From Ramlibacter sp. (GTDB lineage Bacteria > Pseudomonadota > Gammaproteobacteria > Burkholderiales > Burkholderiaceae_C): a stretch of 48,078 bases of DNA. This document shows, piece after piece, positions 1 to 8,324 of the stretch. How positions within the stretch are numbered: the stretch's first letter is position 1; every line of letters starts with the position of its first letter. Made by a program: the position numbers and the translations under genes. The stretch covers positions 1 through 48,078 of the forward strand of contig JAJTCN010000069.1 of assembly GCA_021323335.1 (NCBI GenBank). Reading direction: 5' to 3'. The notes beneath the pieces are model-generated. The model ran no database searches. It was not told the DNA's origin and saw only the letters and a program-made list of their open reading frames with translations.

Positions 1-1
1 C

Positions 2-889
2 GACGGCCACACCGCCATGCTGCTGGGCGCGGCCAAGTACCTGGCGAAGCACCGCGACTTCGACGGCATCGTCAACTTCATCTTCCAGCCGGCGGAAGAA
101 GGCGGCAACGCCGGCGCCAAGGCCATGATGAAGGACGGCCTGTTCGAGAAATTCCCGTGTGACGAGATCTACGGCATCCACAACATGCCCGGCTTCCCCG
201 TCGGGCACTTCGCCTTCCGCAAGGGGCCGACGATGGCGTCGAGCAACCGCTTCGACATCATCGTGCGCGGCACGGGCGGCCACGCCGCGCAGCCGCACAA
301 GGCGGTGGACACCATCGTCATCGCCGCGGAACTGGTGGGCGCGCTGCAGACGCTGATCTCGCGCCACAAGAACCCGATCGACGTGGCCGTGGTGAGCGTG
401 ACGCAGATCCATGCCGGCGACGCCTACAACGTGCTGCCCGGCGAGGCCGTGATCAAGGGCACCGTGCGCACCTTCAGCACCGAGGTGCTGGACGAGATCG
501 AAAGCAACATGCGCCGCATGGCCGAGATGCTGCCCCAGGCCCATGGTGGCTCGGGCGAATTGAAGTTCCACCGCGCCTACCCGCCGCTGGTGAACTGGGA
601 CGCGCAGACCGAGTTCGCGATGAAGGTGGCGCAGGACACCTTCGGCGCGGAGAACGTGGACGGCAACACGCCCCAACACGGTGGCGCCGAGGATTTCTCG
701 TTCTACCTGCAGGAAGTGCCCGGCAGCTACCTCTTCATGGGCAACGGCGAAGGCGCGCACCGCGAGGAAAAGTACATCGGCATGGGGCCGTGCGAGCTGC
801 ACAACCCCAACTACGACTTCAACGACGCGCTGCTGCCGATCGGGTCGACGTACTGGGTGAAGTTGGTGGGGGCGTTCTTCGCGCGGTAG
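2..889 (+). CDS. M20 family amidohydrolase, 3' part (hippurate hydrolase-like)
   Basis: The reading frame is open from the first bases of the window, so the true start lies upstream; 295 residues are visible. The family hydrolyses N-acyl amino acids or similar amides in the cytoplasm with a two-metal centre. The visible part opens with DGHTAML, the metal-binding His segment of this family. It continues through the dimerisation 'lid' domain (around HAAQPHKAVD) and ends with HGGAEDFSFY, which carries a conserved metal ligand and is followed by a GxGxxxLHNPxYDFND tail. It ends normally 7 nt before the next gene, and its stop codon lies inside that gene's AGGAGG ribosome binding site, so the two are probably co-translated. 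The substrate cannot be fixed from sequence; hippurate or indole-3-acetyl-amino acid hydrolase activity is possible. Confidence 0.93.
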   Translation, partial: DGHTAMLLGAAKYLAKHRDFDGIVNFIFQPAEEGGNAGAKAMMKDGLFEKFPCDEIYGIHNMPGFPVGHFAFRKGPTMASSNRFDIIVRGTGGHAAQPHKAVDTIVIAAELVGALQTLISRHKNPIDVAVVSVTQIHAGDAYNVLPGEAVIKGTVRTFSTEVLDEIESNMRRMAEMLPQAHGGSGELKFHRAYPPLVNWDAQTEFAMKVAQDTFGAENVDGNTPQHGGAEDFSFYLQEVPGSYLFMGNGEGAHREEKYIGMGPCELHNPNYDFNDALLPIGSTYWVKLVGAFFAR

Positions 890-896
890 GAGGCCG

Positions 897-1463
897 GTGG
901 ATTTCCTTCTGCTCTTGCCCATTGCGCTGGTCGCCTTGTGGATTGCCAGGGCCAGGCAGCAGCAACGGCGCATCGCCATCCTGGCCCGCTGCATCGAGAC
1001 GCTCTCGCAGGGCTACTCGCGGGCCCTGGGCGAATCGGACCCCTCCCGCAGCGAGCAGGTCTGGGGCGTGCTGCGCGGGACCGAGGACGTCCTGTGCCGG
1101 CAGGTCCGCAAGCTCGCGGAGGACTTCGCGGGCGTCGAACCTGCGGCCACCCGCGTGAGCAAGTTCCCGATCTGGCTGCCGCTCTCGCCCGCGTTCGACA
1201 GGTCCTTCGACATGCGCGAGGCGCTGCGCATGCACTCCCGCGGCATCTGCCGTGCCGTCGAGGAACAGGACGCCTCCCCAAGGGACCGCGCCTTCGCCAT
1301 CCTGGCCGAGATGCTCCTGATGCAGCACACCTGCCACTGGTATTGCCGGTCCAAGTCCGTGGCGTCGGCCCGCATGCTGGCGAGCCATCGCACGTCCTAC
1401 GAGCAACTCGTAGGAGCTGTGTTGCCCCAGACGCGACAGGAGTATCTCGGGCTGGTGGTCTGA
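897..1463 (+). CDS. Conserved membrane-anchored protein of unknown function, paralogue A
   Basis: 188 residues starting at GTG, with a strong AGGAGG at 888-893. Residues 3-17 form one hydrophobic segment (FLLLLPIALVALWIA) followed by a basic, Gln-rich stretch (ARARQQQRR), which suggests an N-terminal membrane anchor with a cytoplasmic remainder. The C-terminal third contains LLMQHTCHWYCRSKSVASAR and then a HRTSYEQL block. These are nearly identical in the protein at 20822-21433 on the other strand, so the two are clear paralogues. The His and Cys residues of HTCHWYCRSK could bind a metal or haem, but this is only inference. No family name is recognised. It follows the amidohydrolase directly and probably shares its transcript. 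Confidence 0.8.
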   Translation: MDFLLLLPIALVALWIARARQQQRRIAILARCIETLSQGYSRALGESDPSRSEQVWGVLRGTEDVLCRQVRKLAEDFAGVEPAATRVSKFPIWLPLSPAFDRSFDMREALRMHSRGICRAVEEQDASPRDRAFAILAEMLLMQHTCHWYCRSKSVASARMLASHRTSYEQLVGAVLPQTRQEYLGLVV

Positions 1464-1479
1464 CGGTTCTTGGCGCATG

Positions 1480-1506
1480 GTGAGCTCCTCATCAAGAGGA
1501 CCTCAC
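1480..1506. terminator. Hairpin between convergent genes
   Basis: GTGAGCTCCTC (1480-1490) and GAGGACCTCAC (1496-1506) form an 11-bp stem with one mismatch around the loop ATCAA. It sits between the convergent genes at 897-1463 and 1549-2031, where a bidirectional terminator is expected. No T-tract follows, so intrinsic termination is uncertain. Confidence 0.35.
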
Positions 1507-1548
1507 GATGCCTACGGCTGTCTGCGATCCACGGGAGTCGTTCACGGC

Positions 1549-2031
1549 TTAATGAACCCGCAGTACCTCGAACTGCTGTTGGACCGAGGCGACCTCTATC
1601 GATACTTCATCACCCTCGCATTTGCCCAGCATGGCCCTCCCCAAAGGGGCTTCGCTGCTGATGACCTGGACCAGCTGAGTGCCGCTGACCAACTTCATGC
1701 TGCCCCCATCCGGGCCGAGAAAGAGGTGTTGCTGCTTGCCGCCGGAGTCGACCAGGCAGACCAGCGCGCCGAGCTGTACACCTTTTCTGACGTCGTAGGG
1801 ACGCGGGCGGAATTGGCGCCAATTCGCCAGCGCCTGGCGCATGGCTTCGGCGCGCCGAACCTGGCCGGTGACGAGGTAGGCGGCCTCGAGTCCCAATGTG
1901 TCGTATTTGTTTTCGGCGATGTTTTCTTCGTGGGTCGCCGTTTCATGGGCCTCCCGCACTGACTGTTCGGCTTGCAGCAGGTCTTCGGCGAGCCGTTCCA
2001 CCACCTGCTGCTGCAGCAAGGATTTATCCAT
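1549..2031 (-). CDS. GreA/GreB-family transcription elongation factor-like protein
   Basis: 160 residues. The N-terminal half is helical and charged, matching the coiled-coil that Gre factors insert into the RNA polymerase secondary channel. The C-terminal half resembles the Gre FKBP-like domain: LGPDGGSMKL, then VISSEAPLGRAMLGKCEGDEV, close to the SPLGxALLGxxxGDxV signature of GreA/GreB. Gre factors stimulate transcript cleavage in backtracked polymerase. It is about the usual length (GreA is near 158), but the coiled-coil is atypical, so it may be a Gre-like regulator rather than the housekeeping GreA. The start is the ATG at 2031; no good ribosome site is visible upstream. Base composition is less GC-rich than in neighbouring genes. 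Confidence 0.8.
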   Translation of the reverse strand: MDKSLLQQQVVERLAEDLLQAEQSVREAHETATHEENIAENKYDTLGLEAAYLVTGQVRRAEAMRQALANWRQFRPRPYDVRKGVQLGALVCLVDSGGKQQHLFLGPDGGSMKLVSGTQLVQVISSEAPLGRAMLGKCEGDEVSIEVASVQQQFEVLRVH

Positions 2032-2248
2032 GACAAAAGGTAGGTATCTCGGACAAGCGGGGGGCAGGCCTTGATTATGAAGGGCTCAACCAGCCGTCGA
2101 CCAGATTGCGCTCTCGGCAGTGCGCCCTCAATCTTTCAAACGGCCAGAACGCCCCGACAAGGGGGCCTACTTATCCCGTGCAACTTGCGCGGATGACCGC
2201 TTGTGGCCGATAGCGGGCCTTCATTCGGGGCAGCCGTATATTCCGTCC

Positions 2249-2824
2249 ATGGCGATTCCGCTCACCAAAGTAGACGTCGCACGCCGGCAGCTCGTCACGG
2301 CCATCACCTTGTTCTTCAACGGCGGAGACTCTGTCTCCGTCTTGTCGCTCGCGGCAAATGCGTGGGAGGTGATTGATGCCCTTTGCATGCGCGCCGGGGT
2401 GGCGAGCATGTCGGCGCAGACGCGGACCTACATGGCTCCAGGCAAGGATCTTAAGAAGGACTACATCAACTCGCCGTTTCGGAACTTCTTCAAGCACGCG
2501 GACCGGGACCCGGACGCTGTCCTTCAAGACTTGGACGATTCAGTGGTCGAGGGAATCCTGTTTCTTGCGGTCGAGGACTACATCCGCATGCACGGCAGGT
2601 CACCAATCGAACTTCAAGCCTTCCAGCTCTGGTACCTCGCGTGTCACACCGAATAGGTTGCCGGCGACAAGCTCGATGAAGTGCTAGACGCCGTAGCCGG
2701 CATGTTCCCGAAGATTGAAACGCTCACCCGGGATGAGCAAATCGCGATGGGACGTGACGCACTTGCGAGTGCGCTCAGGAATACCGACCTTCTGAACGAT
2801 CCTCGTACCGAGCCGGCGCGCTAA
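2249..2824 (+). pseudogene. Hypothetical protein interrupted by an in-frame amber codon
   Basis: The most likely start is the ATG at 2249 (MAIPLTKVDVARRQL); the frame is open further upstream but that part looks non-coding. The frame runs 135 codons to TAG at 2654-2656, then continues in the same frame for 55 more sense codons to TAA at 2822-2824. The downstream piece (VAGDKLDEVLDAV, MFPKIETLTRDEQ, ending NDPRTEPAR) looks like ordinary soluble protein and aligns in style with the upstream part. The simplest reading is one 191-codon gene hit by a nonsense mutation. The protein has no signal peptide or membrane segment; FFNGGDSVSV and FRNFFKHADRDPD are notable stretches. Function is unknown. 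The region is visibly less GC-rich than its surroundings, which may mean transfer. Confidence 0.6.
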
Positions 2825-2860
2825 TCGCCCAAGAGGTGGAGCGACGCGCCAGCCGCCCCG

Positions 2861-2889
2861 ACGTCCGCTTTCGGACCCAAAGCAGACGT
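2861..2889. repeat. Imperfect inverted repeat, 11-bp arms
   Basis: ACGTCCGCTTT (2861-2871) pairs with AAAGCAGACGT (2879-2889) with one mismatch, leaving a 7-nt loop. It lies in the roughly 130-bp gap between the interrupted gene and the convergent EamA gene. It resembles short interspersed hairpins seen between proteobacterial genes and could act as a transcript end; no T-tract follows. Confidence 0.4.
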
Positions 2890-2954
2890 TCACCCCAAAA
2901 CGGCGAAGCGGAAAGCCTCCGGCGAGGTCGAGACATTCGTTGCCAGCCGCCTGA

Positions 2955-3827
2955 TCACTTCCTCAACGCAAGGAACATCGCGGTGGCGCTGCACGCCATT
3001 GCGCCCAGCTGCCACGGCCCGAGGGGTTCGCCGCGCACCAGCGCGCCGGTGACCATCGCTACGATGGGAACCATCACCGACGAGAGCCCCGCGACGCCCG
3101 GCGACAGCAGTCCCACGATGGAGAACCACGCCACATTGCCGATCGCCATCGGCACGACGGTGATGTACGCGATGACCAGGATGGTCTGCCACGACACGCT
3201 GTGCGCCTGTCCTGCTCCCAGCCACAACGCGCCGATCGCGATCGGCACCGCGGCGATCAACAACTGCCAGCCCGTGAGCACCAGCGCCGGCGTGGGTACG
3301 TTCGCACGCTTGAGGATCACCGTGCCGATTGCCCACCCGAGTCCGGCGAGCAATCCGAGCAGGAAGCCTGCCGGGGCAGTCGCATAGGCCTCGTGCGCGG
3401 GGATCGCCAGCAAGGCGACCCCCAGGGCGGCGAGTGCCATTGCCATCAGCATGCGGCCACGCGGCTTCTCGCCGAACGCGAGCCACACGACCAGCACGGT
3501 CCACAGCGGCATCGTGAACCCGAGAATCGCGGCTTGGCCCGAGGGGATCAGGATCGCGGCGTAGGTGCTCGCGAGATTCCAGATCACGAGGTAGATGAAC
3601 GCAGCCGCCGTCACGGCGGGCCACGAGCTGCGCGGTACCACCAACGACATGCCGCGCATGCGGGCGATCGTCAGCAGCAGGACGCCTGCGCCCACGAGGC
3701 TGATGGCTCGGAAGGTCCAGACGGAGACCTCCTCGACCGCCAGCGGGAACAATGCCCAGTTGGTGCCCCACACGAAGGTGAGGAGGAGCACGAGGGGAAG
3801 GGCTTTGGCGGAGGGCGAGCGCGGCAT
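2955..3827 (-). CDS. EamA/DMT-superfamily transporter
   Basis: 290 residues, about ten predicted membrane helices in two repeated halves, as in the drug/metabolite transporter superfamily (EamA domains). It begins PLVLLLTFVWGTNWALFPLAV, the typical first helix with a WGTNW motif, and has GQAAILGFTMPLWTVL, a conserved helix-3/4 segment of this family. Such proteins usually export amino acids or small metabolites across the inner membrane. It lies 37 nt downstream of the DSD1-family PLP enzyme on the same strand, so the pair may handle one amino-acid-like compound. The start is the ATG at 3827. A second EamA protein lies at 33759-34697. Confidence 0.9.
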   Translation of the reverse strand: MPRSPSAKALPLVLLLTFVWGTNWALFPLAVEEVSVWTFRAISLVGAGVLLLTIARMRGMSLVVPRSSWPAVTAAAFIYLVIWNLASTYAAILIPSGQAAILGFTMPLWTVLVVWLAFGEKPRGRMLMAMALAALGVALLAIPAHEAYATAPAGFLLGLLAGLGWAIGTVILKRANVPTPALVLTGWQLLIAAVPIAIGALWLGAGQAHSVSWQTILVIAYITVVPMAIGNVAWFSIVGLLSPGVAGLSSVMVPIVAMVTGALVRGEPLGPWQLGAMACSATAMFLALRK

Positions 3828-3864
3828 CGTCGCGCATCATGCGTCAAGTTGCGGCAGCTCCATG

Positions 3865-4995
3865 TCACCACCCATAAAAGCGCGGCCAGGTGGCAACGGC
3901 CCCATCCACCGAAACGGCCTGGTACTCCGGGAACTGCGCGACCGTGGCGCACGCATGGTTCGGCAGGATGCGCAGGCGCGTGCCGACCGGGAAGCGCCGC
4001 ACGATCTCGCGATCGGGCTCGCCTTCGCGCGCGAGGATGCCGTGCTCCTGATTTGCCCCGCTCATCACGTAGCCGGGCAGCGGCGTGCCGTCGAGCGCGC
4101 ACACCTGCCCGTAGCCATAGTCGTGCCGCTGCTTCTGCGTGCCGCGGTCGCGGCTCATCGCCATCCAGCCCGCGTCCAGGATCGCCCAGCCCTTGTCCGC
4201 CTGGTGGCCGATCACGGTGGTCAGCACGCTGAGCGCGATGTCGGACGGCGCGCAAACGCCCACGTTGGCCATCACCAGGTCGAAGAACACGTAGACCCCG
4301 GCGCGCACTTCCGTCACGCCCGGCAGCGAGCGCGCCGACAGCGCCGTCGGCGTGGAGCCCACGCTGACGTTCGCGCAGGCGTGGCCGGCAGCACGCAGCC
4401 TCTCGGCGGCGCGGACGCAGCCGGCGCGCTCCTGTTCCGCCATCGCCGCCAGGGCTTCGGGTTCGTCCAGCTCGTAGCTGGCGCCGGCGTGCGTCATGAC
4501 GCCGCCGAGGCTTGCGCCGGGCTGTGCAAGAGCGCGGCCCACGTCCAGGAGCACCGGCGCTTCCGGCGCGACGCCGGAGCGGTGGCCGTCGCAGTCGATC
4601 TCGATCCACACCTCGAAGGTCTCGCCGTGCTCGCGGCCGAAGGCGGCGATCGCGTGGGCGGCGTCGACGTTGTCGGTGATCAGCTTGAGGTCGCAACCCT
4701 GGCGGCGCAAGGCCAGCACCTGCGGCAGCTTGGCCGGCACGATGCCCACCGCGTAGAGGATGTCGGTCTCGCCCGCGGCGAAGAACTGCTCCGCCTCCCG
4801 CAGGGTGGAGACGGTGATGCCCCGGGCGCCGGCGGCGCGCTGCGCCTGCATCACCTGCACGCACTTGGACGTCTTCACATGGGGACGGAAGCGCACGCCC
4901 AGGCTGTCCAGGCGCGCCTGCATGCGCGCGATGTTGCGCTGCATCCGTTGCAGGTCCACCAGCGCGGCGGGCGTATCGAGTTGGTCGAGGGTCAT
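3865..4995 (-). CDS. DSD1-family PLP-dependent enzyme (D-serine/hydroxyaspartate dehydratase or D-threonine aldolase-like)
   Basis: 376 residues from the ATG at 4995 (MTLDQLDTPALV-like opening); a TTG two codons earlier is less likely. The fold is the alanine-racemase-type TIM barrel of fold-type III PLP enzymes. RPHVKTSK near residues 38-44 carries the PLP-binding lysine; IEIDCDGHRSGV and MTHAGASYE are further barrel motifs. The C-terminal LPNHACATV contains the His-x-Cys pair that binds the divalent metal in D-serine dehydratase and D-threo-3-hydroxyaspartate dehydratase. The reaction is therefore either dehydration of a D-beta-hydroxy amino acid or retro-aldol cleavage; sequence alone does not separate these. 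It is transcribed away from the ABC operon and toward the EamA exporter. Confidence 0.9.
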   Translation of the reverse strand: MTLDQLDTPAALVDLQRMQRNIARMQARLDSLGVRFRPHVKTSKCVQVMQAQRAAGARGITVSTLREAEQFFAAGETDILYAVGIVPAKLPQVLALRRQGCDLKLITDNVDAAHAIAAFGREHGETFEVWIEIDCDGHRSGVAPEAPVLLDVGRALAQPGASLGGVMTHAGASYELDEPEALAAMAEQERAGCVRAAERLRAAGHACANVSVGSTPTALSARSLPGVTEVRAGVYVFFDLVMANVGVCAPSDIALSVLTTVIGHQADKGWAILDAGWMAMSRDRGTQKQRHDYGYGQVCALDGTPLPGYVMSGANQEHGILAREGEPDREIVRRFPVGTRLRILPNHACATVAQFPEYQAVSVDGAVATWPRFYGW

Positions 4996-5099
4996 GGTCA
5001 AGTCCGGGAGCTTCTCGCCGGCGAGCTTACGCCCGGAGGTCGCAGTACTCCTAAAGCAAACCCCCGAAAACCCTCGGCCGAAGCGTCACATCCCTTTCC

Positions 5100-5105
5100 T
5101 ATACT
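5100..5105 (+). promoter_or_regulatory. -10-like element directly before the ABC ATPase gene
   Basis: TATACT lies exactly 6 nt (CGCCCC) before the ATG at 5112, and no Shine-Dalgarno is present. If this is the -10 box, transcription would start at or next to the A of the start codon, giving a leaderless message. No convincing -35 box is seen. The same geometry recurs before several genes in this window. Confidence 0.4.
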
Positions 5106-5111
5106 CGCCCC

Positions 5112-6125
5112 ATGTCATCCATCCGCCTGATCGGCGTGACCAAGCACTGGGGCGCGGCCACCGCCCTCGAAAGCATCGACCTGGAGATCGCCGCCGGCAG
5201 CTTCTGCGTGCTGCTCGGGCCTTCCGGCTGCGGCAAGTCCACCACCCTGCGGATCATCGCGGGGCTGGAGACGGCCACCAGCGGCCAGGTGATCATCGAC
5301 GGGCGTGACGTCACGACCCTGCCGCCGGCCCAGCGCGGCGTGGCCATGGTGTTCCAGAACTACGCCCTCTTCCCGCACCTGAGCGTGGCGGACAACATCA
5401 CCTTCGGCCTCTCGGTGCGCAAGATGCCGGCGGCCGAAACCGCGAAGCGGCTGGCGGAGACCGCCGAGCTCCTGGGCCTCACCGCCCTGCTCGCCCGCAA
5501 GCCGTCGCAGCTCTCCGGCGGCCAGCAGCAGCGCGTGGCGCTGGCCCGGGCGCTGGTGGCGCAGGCCAAGGTGTGCCTGATGGACGAGCCGCTGTCCAAC
5601 CTCGACGCGCAACTGCGCCAGGAGATGCGCACCGAGCTTCGGCAACTGCAGCAGCGCCTGGGCCTGACCGTGGTTTACGTCACCCACGACCAGGCCGAGG
5701 CCATGAGCATGGCCGACCAGGTGGTGCTGTTGAACCGCGGCCGCATCGAGCAGGCGGCCACGCCGCGCACGCTGTACGCGCAGCCGCAGACCACCTTCGC
5801 GGCCCGCTTCATCGGCACGCCGCCCATGAACCTGCTGCGGCTGGAGGGCGACCGCATCGCCGGCAGCGACGTGCCGGCGGGCCGGCCCGCGCACTGGCTC
5901 GGCATGCGACCCGAGGCGGTGACGCTGGGCGGCCGCGTGCCGGCCACGGTGCGCAGCATCGAGTACCTGGGCGCCGACCTGATCGCGCATTGCGCCGTCG
6001 GCAGCGAGACCCTCACCGTGCGCACCACCGGCCAGGCCGACCTCTCCGCCGGTAGCGAGGTGCGGCTGGACTGGCCGCCCGGGGGCGCCCACCATTTCGA
6101 TGCCGAAGGCCGGCGACTGGCCTGA
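5112..6125 (+). CDS. ugpC: ABC transporter ATP-binding protein, UgpC/MalK type
   Basis: 337 residues. Walker A GPSGCGKST is at 36-44, the Q-loop in VFQNYALFPH near 79-88, the signature LSGGQ at 133-137, Walker B MDEP around 156-159, and the H-loop THD ending at 192. After the ATPase domain comes a C-terminal OB-fold (TOBE/MalK regulatory) region containing GMRPEAV, typical of the carbohydrate/glycerol-phosphate CUT1 class. It energises import by the two permeases encoded downstream. It is the first gene of a five-gene operon (ATPase, binding protein, two permeases, EEP enzyme). The gene symbol is by resemblance; the transported compound is not proven. Confidence 0.93.
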   Translation: MSSIRLIGVTKHWGAATALESIDLEIAAGSFCVLLGPSGCGKSTTLRIIAGLETATSGQVIIDGRDVTTLPPAQRGVAMVFQNYALFPHLSVADNITFGLSVRKMPAAETAKRLAETAELLGLTALLARKPSQLSGGQQQRVALARALVAQAKVCLMDEPLSNLDAQLRQEMRTELRQLQQRLGLTVVYVTHDQAEAMSMADQVVLLNRGRIEQAATPRTLYAQPQTTFAARFIGTPPMNLLRLEGDRIAGSDVPAGRPAHWLGMRPEAVTLGGRVPATVRSIEYLGADLIAHCAVGSETLTVRTTGQADLSAGSEVRLDWPPGGAHHFDAEGRRLA

Positions 6126-6162
6126 CACGGAACCTTCACGACAACAAAGGAGACTCCCGACC

Positions 6163-7452
6163 ATGCAGCGCAAACAATTCACCTTCCTCCTGGCCGCCAC
6201 GGCCGTCGCCGCCTCGCTGGGCTGGGCCCCCGCGCGGGCGCAGACCACGGAGATCTCCTTCTACTACCCCGTGGCGGTGGGCGGCGCGATCGCCAAGACC
6301 ATCGACGGTTTCGCGGCCGACTTCATGAAGGCCAACCCCGGCATCAAGGTCACGCCGATCTATGCCGGCACCTACCAGGAGACGCTGGTCAAGGCGCTCA
6401 CCGCGCACAAGTCGGGCACGCCGCCGGTCACGTCCGTCCTGCTTTCCACCGACATGTTCACGCTGATCGACGAGGACGCGATCGTCCCGATCGACAACTT
6501 CGTCAAGACCGCGGACGACAAGGCGTGGCTCAACAGCTTCTACCCGGCGTTCATGATGAACAGCCGCACCAACGGCAAGACCTGGGGCGTGCCGTTCCAG
6601 CGCTCCACGGTGGTCATGTACTACAACAAGGAACTGTTCAAGGAAGCCGGGCTCGACCCCAACCGCCCGCCGCAGACCTGGGCCGAGCTGAAGACCGCCG
6701 CGACCAAGCTGACGAAGAAGGATGCGAGCGGCAAGGTCACGCAGTGGGGCGTGCAGATCCCCTCCAGCGGCTTCCCGTACTGGCTGTTCCAGACGCTCAC
6801 CACCACCAACGGCGCGATCCTCGCCAACGAGGCCGGCACCCAGGTGAAGTTCGACGACCCCAAGGTCATCGAGGCTCTGCAGTTCTGGGTGGACCTGGGC
6901 AAGGCCGGCATCCACCCGCCGGGCGTGGTGGAGTGGGGCACCACCCCCAAGGACTTCTTCGAGAAGAAGGTCGCCATGATGTACACCACCACCGGCAACC
7001 TGACCAACGTGAAGAACAACGCCAAGTTCGACTTCGGCGTGGCGATGATCCCGGGCAACGTGCGCAAGGGCTCGCCCACCGGCGGCGGCAACTTCCACAT
7101 CTTCAAGAAGGCCACGCCGGCGCAGCAGGAGGCCGCCTTCAAGTTCATCAAGTGGGTGACGCAGCCCGAGACGGCGGCGCAGTGGAGCATGGACACCGGC
7201 TATGTCGCCGTCTCCGAAAAGGCCTACGGCACCGACACCCTGCGCAAGTACGGCCGCGACTTCCCGGCCGCGCTGGTGGCGCGCGACCAGCTTGCGCACT
7301 CGGTGGCGGAGTTCTCCACCCATGAGAACCAGCGCGTGACCAAGGCGCTGAACGACGGCCTGCAGGCGGCGCTGACCGGCACCAAGACGCCGGCCCAGGC
7401 CATGCAGGACGCCCAGCGCGAAGCCGACCGCATCCTGCGCGCGTACAAGTGA
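6163..7452 (+). CDS. ugpB: Extracellular solute-binding protein, UgpB-like
   Basis: 429 residues from the ATG at 6163, chosen because AAAGGAG lies just upstream and the protein then begins with a good Sec signal peptide (MQRKQF, hydrophobic core LLAATAVAASLG, cleavage after ARA-Q). The mature part is a family 1 periplasmic binding protein: LVKALTAHKSGTPP, GVPFQRSTVVMYYNKELF with a following TWAEL, and GGGNFHIFKKATPAQQEAA then WVTQPETAAQW and TGYVAV. The last block matches the region of UgpB that contacts glycerol-3-phosphate or glycerophosphodiesters. A sugar or polyol substrate remains possible. Confidence 0.9.
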   Translation: MQRKQFTFLLAATAVAASLGWAPARAQTTEISFYYPVAVGGAIAKTIDGFAADFMKANPGIKVTPIYAGTYQETLVKALTAHKSGTPPVTSVLLSTDMFTLIDEDAIVPIDNFVKTADDKAWLNSFYPAFMMNSRTNGKTWGVPFQRSTVVMYYNKELFKEAGLDPNRPPQTWAELKTAATKLTKKDASGKVTQWGVQIPSSGFPYWLFQTLTTTNGAILANEAGTQVKFDDPKVIEALQFWVDLGKAGIHPPGVVEWGTTPKDFFEKKVAMMYTTTGNLTNVKNNAKFDFGVAMIPGNVRKGSPTGGGNFHIFKKATPAQQEAAFKFIKWVTQPETAAQWSMDTGYVAVSEKAYGTDTLRKYGRDFPAALVARDQLAHSVAEFSTHENQRVTKALNDGLQAALTGTKTPAQAMQDAQREADRILRAYK

Positions 7453-8324
7453 CGGCTGCGCGAGGCGCGGGCGGCAGCCACACGGCGGTCCACGCCTGGC
7501 TGCTGCTGCTGCCGGCCCTGGTGCTGCTGGTGGCCTTCACGCACTGGCCGACGGCAGCCACCTTCTGGGACAGCTTCCACTCCTCGCCCAAGGGCGCGCG
7601 GGCGGCTGTCTGGGTGGGCCTGGACAACTACCGGGCCATGGCCGACGACCCGGTGTTCTGGAAGGCGCTGCGCAACAACCTGTGGTTCGCCGGCGCCACC
7701 ATCCCGCTGTCGATCGGCCTGGCGCTGGCCATGGCGCTGTGGGTCAACGAGCGCATCGCCGGCCGCGCCTTCCTGCGCATGGCCTACTTCACGCCGACGG
7801 TGCTGCCGATGATCGCGGTGGCCAACATCTGGCTGTTCTTCTACCTGGAGCAGATCACCGGCGCGCTCGGCCTGCCCTCGCACAACTGGCTGGGCGACCA
7901 GTCGACGGCGCTGGCCGCCGTCACGCTGGTGGCGGTGTGGAAGGAAGCCGGCTTCTTCATGATCTTCTACCTGGCCGCGCTGCAGTCGCTCAACCCCAGC
8001 TTGCGTGAAGCCGCGGCGATCGAGGGCGCCTCGCGCTGGACCTTCTTCCGCCGCGTGCAGTGGCCGCTGCTGATGCCCACCACGCTGTTCGTGCTGGTCA
8101 ACGCGGTGATCAACGGCTTCCGCATGGTGGACCACATCTTCGTGCTCACGCGCGGCGGCCCCGACAACGCGTCGACGCTGCTGCTGTACCACCTGTACGA
8201 GGTGGGATTCAAGTTCTGGGACACGGCTTACGCCGCGGCGCTCACCGTGGTGCTGGTGGCCGTGCTGGCGAGCACCGCGCTGTTCCAGTTCTTCGTGCTG
8301 GACAAGCGGGTGCACTACAAATGA
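7449..8324 (+). CDS. ugpA: ABC transporter permease, UgpA-like
   Basis: 291 residues starting with GTG at 7449, which overlaps the TGA of the binding-protein gene (GTGA), a sign of translational coupling. About six membrane helices; the first is LLLLPALVLLVAF. The cytoplasmic coupling loop is seen at EAAAIEGASRWTFFRRVQWPLL, the conserved EAA motif that docks on the ATPase. It ends FQFFVLDKRVHYK and overlaps the next permease by ATGA. Part of the inner-membrane channel of the Ugp-like importer. Confidence 0.92.
   Translation: MTAARGAGGSHTAVHAWLLLLPALVLLVAFTHWPTAATFWDSFHSSPKGARAAVWVGLDNYRAMADDPVFWKALRNNLWFAGATIPLSIGLALAMALWVNERIAGRAFLRMAYFTPTVLPMIAVANIWLFFYLEQITGALGLPSHNWLGDQSTALAAVTLVAVWKEAGFFMIFYLAALQSLNPSLREAAAIEGASRWTFFRRVQWPLLMPTTLFVLVNAVINGFRMVDHIFVLTRGGPDNASTLLLYHLYEVGFKFWDTAYAAALTVVLVAVLASTALFQFFVLDKRVHYK

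Noticed and set aside
3201..5130. Plus-strand frames opposite the EamA and DSD1 genes
   Set aside because: Arg/Ala/Pro-rich shadows without domains; the minus-strand proteins have full family motifs.
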